Source of the DNA: Edwardsiella anguillarum ET080813
GTDB taxonomy: Bacteria; Pseudomonadota; Gammaproteobacteria; Enterobacterales; Enterobacteriaceae
Length of the DNA stretch: 64,000 bases
Direction: 5' to 3'
Assembly (NCBI RefSeq): GCF_000264765.2
Contig: NZ_CP006664.1
Span: forward strand, 496,001 to 560,000
A model generated the notes under the pieces. It saw only the letters and a list, made by a program, of their open reading frames with translations, ran no database searches and was not told where the DNA came from. Every line of letters begins with the position of its first letter. The first letter of the stretch is position 1. Below, piece by piece: positions 58,134 through 64,000 of the stretch. The position numbers and the translations under genes were made by a program.

Positions 58134-58331
58134 ATGTTCGATACTCTGGCCAAGGCCGGTAAATACCTCGGGCAGGCGGCCAAGCTGATGGTCGGCGTGC
58201 CCGATTACGATAACTATGTCCAGCATATGCGGCTGACGCACCCCGAGCAGACGCCGATGAGCTATGAGGACTTTTTCCGCGAGCGCCAGGATGCCCGCTA
58301 CGGCGGCAAAGGCAGCACCCGCTGCTGCTGA
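58134..58331 (+). CDS. yjiX: YjiX/YbdD small protein of the pyruvate transporter operon
   Basis: A 65-residue protein starting [58 protein letters not shown] and the terminal CC are the signature of YbdD/YjiX. GGAGGAGG lies six bases upstream of ATG. It is always found directly behind CstA/BtsT and may modulate the carrier. Confidence 0.9.
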   Translation: MFDTLAKAGKYLGQAAKLMVGVPDYDNYVQHMRLTHPEQTPMSYEDFFRERQDARYGGKGSTRCC

Positions 58332-58395
58332 GCGACGGAGCGCCGCGCTATTGATCCGCGGGGCGCCTGCGCGCCCCGCCAACCCGGGAGAGAGC

Positions 58396-59489
58396 ATGCA
58401 GAGCCCCGTTTCCGTTACCCTGTTGACCGGCTTCCTCGGCGCCGGCAAAACCACCCTGCTCAACCACTATCTGCGCAGCGGCCCCGATCGGCGTCTGGCC
58501 ATCGTGGAGAATGAGTTTGGCGCCGTCAACCTCGACGGCGCCCTGCTGGAGGCCGATGCGTCGGTGTCGGTCACCGAGCTCAGCAACGGCTGCCTCTGCT
58601 GCAGCGTACGCGGTGAGTTCCGCGCGGCGCTGAGCGATCTGCTGGCCCAGCGCCGCGCCGCGCCGGACGGCTCCAGTTTGAGCATATCATCATCGAAAGC
58701 ACCGGCCTGGCCGATCCCGCGCCGATCGTGCAGACCTTCTTTGTCGAGCCCGCGCTGCGCGATGCCCTGCGTCTGGACGCGGTGATCGCGCTGGCCGACT
58801 GTCAGCACCTGGCGCGCCAGCTGGACGAGCATCCCGTCGCCGCCGCCCAGCTGGGGTTTGCCGATCGCATCCTGCTGACCAAGGCCGATACGGTCGACGA
58901 CGCACGGCGCGAGGCGGTCATCGCCCGCGTCCGGCGCATCAACTCGCGGGCCGAGCTGTATCAGGTCGAGCACGGCATCTGTCCGGCGGCCCTGTGGCTG
59001 GATCTGCACGCCTTCACCCTCAGCGACGATCTCAGCGTCTCCCGCGGGCTGCATATCGTCACGGCGCACGCCGCGGCAACGCCGCGCTTTCAGCCGTTTC
59101 GCGCCGTGCCGGCCCCCGCCACCGCGGTCGATGACGCCATTCAGGCGCATCTGCTGGAGGGCGGAGAGCTGGATCTCCAGCGTATCGGCGCCTTTATGGA
59201 GCGGTGCGTCGAACGCCACGGCAACGATATGCTGCGCTATAAGGGGGTGCTGGCCATCGCCGATCAGCCCCGTCGTCTGGTGGTGCAGGGTATCCATCGG
59301 GTGGTCGGCTTTGACTATGGCTCCCCCTGGCCGCCCGGCGAGCCGCGCCGCTCTCAGCTGGTGATCATTGGCCGCCATCTGCCGATAGCGACGCTGCGGG
59401 CCGAGTTTAACGCCGCCCACGGCAATGAATGCGCCGCTCTGACGGTGGCGATGTCCGCGGATGCAGAGGCTCAGGACGATGCTCGGTAG
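58396..59489 (+). pseudogene. yjiA: yjiA, CobW-family GTPase, frameshifted
   Basis: The first frame from ATG 58396 has the P-loop GFLGAGKTTLLNHYLR, switch IVENEFGAVN and the metal motif CLCC of YjiA. Near 58665-58685 it leaves phase. The +2 frame carries on EHIIIESTGLADPAPIVQTF, LLTKADTVDD (G4 motif), and the CobW C-terminal domain to 59489. One base missing in the GGACGGCTCCAG region explains it. As everything else is well conserved, this may be a recent mutation or a sequence error. The product would be a zinc-linked GTPase of unknown client. Confidence 0.8.
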
Positions 59490-59560
59490 TCAGGCGCACG
59501 CGACGCGATCGCGCAGGAGGAGATACGACGCAGGGATATAAATATATTGAATGAAATAAT

Positions 59561-59596
59561 GCCGCCTATGTCATTAGGCTCGCTGGCATAGGCGGC
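59561..59596. terminator. hairpin after yjiA, possible terminator
   Basis: GCCGCCTATG (59561-59570) and CATAGGCGGC (59587-59596) form ten pairs around 16 bases. It lies between converging genes. No T-run follows. Confidence 0.4.
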
Positions 59597-59657
59597 ATGG
59601 GAAACGTCCGAAGACTGTGCGGGAGGTTAAATCAACCTTTACCTGTTTAATAAACCG

Positions 59658-59897
59658 TTACTCCTTGATGGCACGCTCCACCATCCACGCCAGTGCATAA
59701 GAAATCATCAGCAGAGGAATATTAATAAATACATGATACCAGCTATCCATTTCTCCCCAGGCCATTGAACGCACCAGGCTCATTCCGAAGAAAAACACCA
59801 CTGTAAACAATAAAGTATAATCACCATGCCCACGATAAGCCGGCATGAGAGCCCAACGCATCGAACCACGAAAACCAGAATAAATTGCCGTTAACAT
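59658..59897 (-). CDS. small inner-membrane protein
   Basis: A 79-residue protein with two hydrophobic segments (YTLLFTVVFFFGMSLVRSMA and VFINIPLLMISYALAWMV) starting MLTAIYSGFRGSMRWALMPA, behind an AAGGAGAAAT ribosome site. Function and family are not recognised. It stands alone between yjiA and a long intergenic region. Confidence 0.65.
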   Translation of the reverse strand: MLTAIYSGFRGSMRWALMPAYRGHGDYTLLFTVVFFFGMSLVRSMAWGEMDSWYHVFINIPLLMISYALAWMVERAIKE

Positions 59898-60558
59898 AAT
59901 ATTTCTCCTTGGATTAAACAGAACCTATACCTTTTGGTTCTAAGACGCCCCATTAATCTCACGATAAAATCTGGCGTTCAAGTCAAAACCCAGAAATTAA
60001 CGCTGACAATAGAATTTGTCGTAATCGGCTTATAGTTATAAGTTTTGCTAATTATGGAATTTTATGCAGATATGCTGTGCAAATATTCCACGAAGCCACC
60101 GGTTTAATCCGGCTTTCAACGCCCGGCGTCGCATAGATGTGGTGAAAACTTGCGTAAATAAGCATATCCACAGATGTACGCCGGTGCTTACGCCGACCGC
60201 CAAAGAAATACCGGCGACGCTGGCTGGTTGCAACGCATTTCACAAATCTATATGTTCGCTAAAGTAATAATGATTGCACTAAATAGTGTCCCGCGAAGCG
60301 GCGGAACACCGCCTCCCGTCAGCGCGGGCTGCACGCCGCGCTAGGCAGGGGCACGTCGGGTCGGAGTCGGTAACAATATGGGAAAAAACAATAAATTATC
60401 TCTACCTCCCCATAGGCACCCCGCGGGTATCGCGGCGGTGCACGGCCGCGCCGGCACTCGTTTTTTTAACGCACGGGACTTTTCTGCGTTTCGGACCGGG
60501 GAGCACCCGCCATCCGTGGCGATGTCGCCTCCCGCCGACGATTCATTCGAGGCTACAC
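59898..60558. other. 660-base intergenic region
   Basis: The first half is AT-rich and should hold the promoter of the small membrane protein gene. Overlapping frames of 60-160 codons run on both strands after 60050 but none has a ribosome site or family features. I see no RNA gene. Confidence 0.4.
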
Positions 60559-60768
60559 ATGCAACAGTTTCTCTGCCGTTATGATCGTATTCTCACCCTG
60601 AGAGAGGAAAACACCGGGAAAACCACCGCCAGCAAAGAGCAAGGCGCCTTTGTCATCAGCGCGGAATCGCGCCCCAAGGCGATGATGAAGGCCAACGCCC
60701 GCCTGGCGGCAATGATCGATCTGCACAGCACCTACCATTTGACCAGCGTCGACTGCTGTACCGCCTAG
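60559..60768 (+). CDS. small hypothetical protein
   Basis: A 69-residue basic protein starting MQQFLCRYDRILTLREENTG with GAGG seven bases before the ATG. The sequence SKEQGAFVISAESRPKAMMK and a terminal DCC suggest a small folded protein, but I do not recognise a family. A hairpin follows. Confidence 0.5.
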   Translation: MQQFLCRYDRILTLREENTGKTTASKEQGAFVISAESRPKAMMKANARLAAMIDLHSTYHLTSVDCCTA

Positions 60769-60802
60769 CGCCCTCGCCCGGGCGTCGCGGAGAAAACCCG
60801 CC

Positions 60803-60833
60803 CCGTCAGGCCGTGCGCAGCCCGGCCTGACGG
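60803..60833. terminator. hairpin after the 60559 gene
   Basis: CCGTCAGGCCG (60803-60813) and CGGCCTGACGG (60823-60833) form 11 pairs around nine bases. There is no T-run, so terminator function is uncertain. Confidence 0.4.
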
Positions 60834-60968
60834 TGAGGCTGCGCCGGAAACAAGGTCGCCGCGCGACCGGCATCTTGCCCCTGCCATTCGGCGCATAAAG
60901 TGTGTAGAATAATCGAACATTATTAAGGCAATAGTCCCGCATAACTCACTAACTAAAACGAGGTTGAT

Positions 60969-61607
60969 GTGTTAGAAAGCTTTGGCGTACTCAATATCTG
61001 GACATATGTCCTGGGTGCGATATTCATCATTCTGGTCCCCGGCCCCAATACGCTGTTCGTCCTCAAGACCGGGATCACCGGCGGTATCCGCGAGGGGTAT
61101 AAGGCCGCCAGCGCAGTGCTGATCGGTGATGGTGTCCTGATCTTCCTGGCCTATTTAGGGATCGCGTCGCTGATCCGCTCCTCCCCGTTTCTGTTTAATC
61201 TGATCAAAATGCTCGGGGCGCTCTACCTGCTCTATCTGGGGATCAAAATCCTCTACTCCACCCTGCGCCACACCCCGCGTCAGACCAGCGAGGAGCGCAT
61301 CGAGGTCATCCATACCTTCCGTAAGGCGCTGACGCTCAGCCTGACCAACCCTAAGTCGATCCTGTTCTATGTCTCCTTCTTCGTGCAGTTTATCGACCTG
61401 AACTACGCCCACACCGGGCTCTCGTTTTTGATCCTGGCGAGCATCCTGGAGTGCATCAGCATCTGCTACATGACATTTCTGATCTTCTCCGGCGCCGCGC
61501 TGGCCCACTTTCTGGGACAGAAACAGCGTCTGGCCCGCCTAGGGAACTCCATGGTCGGTCTGATGTTCCTCGGCTTCGCCAGCAAGCTGGCCAGCGCCAC
61601 CGCCTAA
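60969..61607 (+). CDS. leuE: leucine efflux protein LeuE
   Basis: A 212-residue LysE/RhtB-family exporter, the same length as E. coli LeuE, with six membrane segments. FIILVPGPNTLFVLKTGITG, LLYLGIKILYSTLR, FRKALTLSLTNPKSILFYVS and FFVQFIDLNYAHTGLSFLIL are close to LeuE. It starts with GTG after GAGGTTGAT. It exports leucine and related amino acids. Lrp control is known for the E. coli gene; no site is claimed here. Confidence 0.9.
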   Translation: MLESFGVLNIWTYVLGAIFIILVPGPNTLFVLKTGITGGIREGYKAASAVLIGDGVLIFLAYLGIASLIRSSPFLFNLIKMLGALYLLYLGIKILYSTLRHTPRQTSEERIEVIHTFRKALTLSLTNPKSILFYVSFFVQFIDLNYAHTGLSFLILASILECISICYMTFLIFSGAALAHFLGQKQRLARLGNSMVGLMFLGFASKLASATA

Positions 61608-61819
61608 TCACACCGTCGAACCACCGCCCGGCGAAGACCCGATCTTCGCCGGCGTCCGCCACATTCTCTCCCCATTGCCGTCATTATTACGCCTGGAAAC
61701 ATCTGGCTGGCATTTCTTTACAAAACAACAAGAAGCCTTAGTTTTTGTATAAGTCTCTCTATTTTTGTTCCGCTACTATGGAGGCAGGCACACACAACGC
61801 CAGCGATGAGGGACACCCA

Positions 61820-62188
61820 ATGACAACCCAGGGACAACACCAGCTGTTGATCGACGCATTAATTCAGTGGATAGAACAGAATCTGGACAGGCGCATTCTG
61901 ATCGACGATATCGCCGAGCGGGCGGGTTATTCCAAATGGTATCTGCAGCGCCTGTTTAAAGAGGTCACTGGCTACAGCCTGGCCGCCTATGTGCGCAAAC
62001 GCCGCCTGATCCGGGCGGCGGCGGAGCTGCAGCGCAGCAATAAGAAGATTATGGAGATCACGCTGCTGTACGGCTTTGACAGCCAGCAGACCTTCAGCCG
62101 GGCCTTTAAGCGCCGCTACGGCACCTCGCCCGGCAGCTATCGCCAGCAGACGGGCGGCGAGCACCGCGTGGCGCTATCGCTCGCCTGA
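61820..62188 (+). CDS. AraC-type regulator of the SoxS/RamA/MarA group
   Basis: A 122-residue protein consisting of the two helix-turn-helix DNA-binding domain only: ILIDDIAERAGYSKWYLQRL then FKEVTGYSLAAYVRKRRLIR, and LLYGFDSQQTFSRAFKRRYG. It has no sensor domain, so its level is set by transcription, as for SoxS, MarA and RamA, which activate efflux and oxidative-stress genes. Which of these it replaces cannot be said from sequence alone. ATG at 61820 fits family length. Confidence 0.85.
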   Translation: MTTQGQHQLLIDALIQWIEQNLDRRILIDDIAERAGYSKWYLQRLFKEVTGYSLAAYVRKRRLIRAAAELQRSNKKIMEITLLYGFDSQQTFSRAFKRRYGTSPGSYRQQTGGEHRVALSLA

Positions 62189-62235
62189 CAGCGTGAGCCC
62201 CATCGCGGCGGGCGCCATCGGCCCGCCACCGCGCG

Positions 62236-62742
62236 TTATTTGATCTGCGCGTCCATCATCGCCGGCTGGGCCTGCCAGATACGGTACTTCACCTGCACCC
62301 CCTGCGGCACATAGACCACCAGCGGCAGCTTACTGTTGTAGCGCTGCAGCGCGCTGTCGCCTAAGTGAACCGTCACAAACGCCGGATGACGCTGACCGTC
62401 CGGGCAGGCCATCAGCGTGCCCATCGGTCCGCTGACCTTCTCCATTACCAGATAATCATATCCCCACCCCTGCAGGGTCTTGCTCTCCAGCTGCCCCATC
62501 AGGCGCTGGCGGTTACAGTCGACCGGCAGCGTTTTACCGATCAGCAGCTCAACCCGCAGCGCCTCTTCATCGTCGCGCGGCGGCAGATAGATAACCTGAC
62601 GCGTCATGCCCTGCTCGGCCTGAGGATAGGGCGCCACCTTATCCAGCGGCTGACGGCTGAGATCCGCCGAGCCGGCCCAGGCGCTCACGGAAGAAGCGGC
62701 TAGCATCATGCCCGCCATCATCATAGAGAATGTCTTCATCAT
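62236..62742 (-). CDS. eco: ecotin, periplasmic serine protease inhibitor
   Basis: A 168-residue precursor: signal peptide [20 protein letters not shown] (cut after SAWA), then [20 protein letters not shown] and [40 protein letters not shown], the reactive loop GTLMACPDG with Met as P1 and the CN/AC disulfide. It forms dimers that block trypsin-, chymotrypsin- and elastase-like enzymes, protecting from host proteases. AAGGA stands six bases before the first ATG. Confidence 0.93.
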   Translation of the reverse strand: MMKTFSMMMAGMMLAASSVSAWAGSADLSRQPLDKVAPYPQAEQGMTRQVIYLPPRDDEEALRVELLIGKTLPVDCNRQRLMGQLESKTLQGWGYDYLVMEKVSGPMGTLMACPDGQRHPAFVTVHLGDSALQRYNSKLPLVVYVPQGVQVKYRIWQAQPAMMDAQIK

Positions 62743-62872
62743 CAAATCCTTATTTATCCTGTGCGCTATGCGCCAAACGGGTAACAGCCTAGCACAGCGG
62801 CCTGCACGCCCCCCATAGGCGTATTCCGACAAACCGGGGCGCTCTGCGGCGGCTCTGCGTGCGAGCGCCGCG

Positions 62873-62896
62873 AAAAAAAACGGCCCCGCAGGGCCG
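62873..62896 (-). terminator. intrinsic terminator of ybiT
   Basis: On the minus strand CGGCCC, TGCG and GGGCCG are followed by eight T. It lies six bases past the ybiT stop. Confidence 0.85.
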
Positions 62897-62901
62897 TCCG
62901 T

Positions 62902-64000
62902 TTACTCATCGACGCCTTTACTGCGCAGATACTCTTCGTAGCCGCCGCCAAAGTCCACCACCTTCTGCGGGGTGATCTCCACGATACGGGTCGCCAGCGA
63001 ACTGACAAACTCGCGGTCGTGGGAGACGAAGATCAGCGTTCCCTGATACAGCTCCAGCGCGATGTTCAGCGCCTCGATCGACTCCATATCCATATGGTTG
63101 GTCGGCTCATCCATCACCAGTACGTTGGGACGACGCATCATCAGCTTGCCGAACAGCAGACGCCCCTTCTCACCGCCGGAGAGCACCTTAACCGACTTTT
63201 TGATGTCCTCCTGGCTAAACAGCAGACGACCGAGGAACCCGCGCACGGCCTGCTCGTCATCGCCCTCCTGGCGCCACTGGCTCATCCAGTCGAACAGGGT
63301 CATATCCTGTTCAAACTCATACTCGTGATCCTGCGCGTAGTAGCCTATCTGGGCGTTTTCTGCCCACTTGACGCCGCCGGCGTCCGGCGTCAGATCGCCG
63401 ACCAGGGTTTTCAGCAGGGTGGATTTACCGACGCCGTTGGTGCCCAGCACCGCCAGCTTCTCGCCGGCCTCCAGCAGCAGCTTCACCCCGCTGAACAGCG
63501 GGCCGTTATCGAAGCCTTTGCTCAGATCCGTCAGCTCCAGCGCGTTGCGGAACAGTTTTTTCTCCTGCTCGAAACGAATAAACGGGTTCTGACGGCTGGA
63601 GGCCTTCACATCGTCCAGCTTGATCTTATCGATCTGACGGGCGCGCGAGGTGGCCTGACGCGACTTAGAGGCGTTGGCGCTAAAGCGGCTGACAAACGAC
63701 TGCAGCTCCGCGATCTGCGCCTTTTTCTTGGCGTTGTCCGCCAGCAGGCGCTCGCGGGCCTGGGTGGCCGCCGTCATATAGTCATCATAGTTACCCGGGT
63801 AAATGCGCAGCTCGCCGTAGTCCAGATCGGCCATATGGGTACACACCATATTCAGGAAATGGCGGTCATGGGAGATGATGATCATGGTACTGTTGCGCTC
63901 GTTCAGCACCGTCTCCAGCCAGCGGATAGTATCGATATCCAGGTTGTTGGTCGGTTCGTCGAGCAGCAGGATATCCGGATCGGAAAACAGCGCCTGTGCC
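62902..64000 (-). CDS. ybiT: ABC-F ATPase YbiT, 3' part
   Basis: At least 366 codons of an ABC-F protein, running off the window edge at its 5' side. The first cassette ends [20 protein letters not shown] then [13 protein letters not shown]. The linker is the charged antenna helix ([20 protein letters not shown]) and the second cassette has [36 protein letters not shown] and [24 protein letters not shown] proteins bind the ribosomal E site and relieve stalled translation. YbiT is identified by linker and C-terminal sequence ending RSKGVDE. Confidence 0.92.
   Translation of the reverse strand, partial: AQALFSDPDILLLDEPTNNLDIDTIRWLETVLNERNSTMIIISHDRHFLNMVCTHMADLDYGELRIYPGNYDDYMTAATQARERLLADNAKKKAQIAELQSFVSRFSANASKSRQATSRARQIDKIKLDDVKASSRQNPFIRFEQEKKLFRNALELTDLSKGFDNGPLFSGVKLLLEAGEKLAVLGTNGVGKSTLLKTLVGDLTPDAGGVKWAENAQIGYYAQDHEYEFEQDMTLFDWMSQWRQEGDDEQAVRGFLGRLLFSQEDIKKSVKVLSGGEKGRLLFGKLMMRRPNVLVMDEPTNHMDMESIEALNIALELYQGTLIFVSHDREFVSSLATRIVEITPQKVVDFGGGYEEYLRSKGVDE

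Overview
The window reads as a chromosome segment of an enterobacterium. The backbone genes (btsT-yjiX-yjiA, leuE, ecotin, mltB, ygaVP, ybiT) are closest in my recollection to Enterobacterales, and the mix of GC-rich backbone, lambdoid prophage, alternate chaperone-usher fimbria and IS630/IS3 debris would fit Hafniaceae such as Edwardsiella. The genus is an inference from memory; no search was run.

Positions 1 to about 20,250 are a lambdoid prophage cut by the left window edge. Leftward from the immunity region: cro, a CII-like regulator with a boxA-like nut site, small early genes, a replication initiator with six internal direct repeats (a probable origin), a dam-type methylase with a frameshift, rusA, KilA-N and LexA-like wing-helix regulators, DUF968, a DUF1133 (Q-position) antiterminator, then a late promoter and an early terminator, two holin-like proteins, a GH108 endolysin, an antirepressor under a probable C4-type antisense RNA, Rz/Rz1, DUF1441 (small terminase position), large terminase, gpW and the first codons of a portal protein. 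Rightward from the CI repressor: pL-like promoter, a long gene-poor leader region, RdgC, several small accessory genes (one split by an amber codon), a ParB-like protein and an AlpA/Xis-like protein. No integrase lies in the window. A large helicase-nuclease gene (20876-23563), a plausible anti-phage gene, sits just beyond the prophage.

Positions 24,480-30,550 are GC-rich backbone or metabolic-island genes: DUF1345 membrane protein, a GntR/UTRA regulator with a sugar-epimerase-like TIM barrel and an MFS transporter, a DUF3313 lipoprotein and a LysR regulator. Positions 31,070-37,300 are an AT-rich, decayed island: a truncated IS630 copy inside a vapC remnant, ibrA with a broken ibrB, IstB and group II intron fragments, a five-unit pentanucleotide repeat, and an intact lipoprotein of the S66 LD-carboxypeptidase family. 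Positions 37,770-43,590 hold a five-gene alternate chaperone-usher fimbrial operon. Positions 44,240-46,990 hold an autotransporter remnant carrying an IS3-family element that itself carries an IS630 element; both target duplications are readable.

Positions 47,480-52,700 encode a two-gene redox module: a GltD-like NAD(P)H/FAD/FeS oxidoreductase translationally coupled to a pyruvate:ferredoxin oxidoreductase. The remainder is backbone: ygaP/ygaV (sulfur handling), mltB, the pyruvate importer btsT with yjiX and a frameshifted yjiA, leuE, a SoxS/RamA-type AraC regulator, ecotin and the end of the ABC-F gene ybiT.
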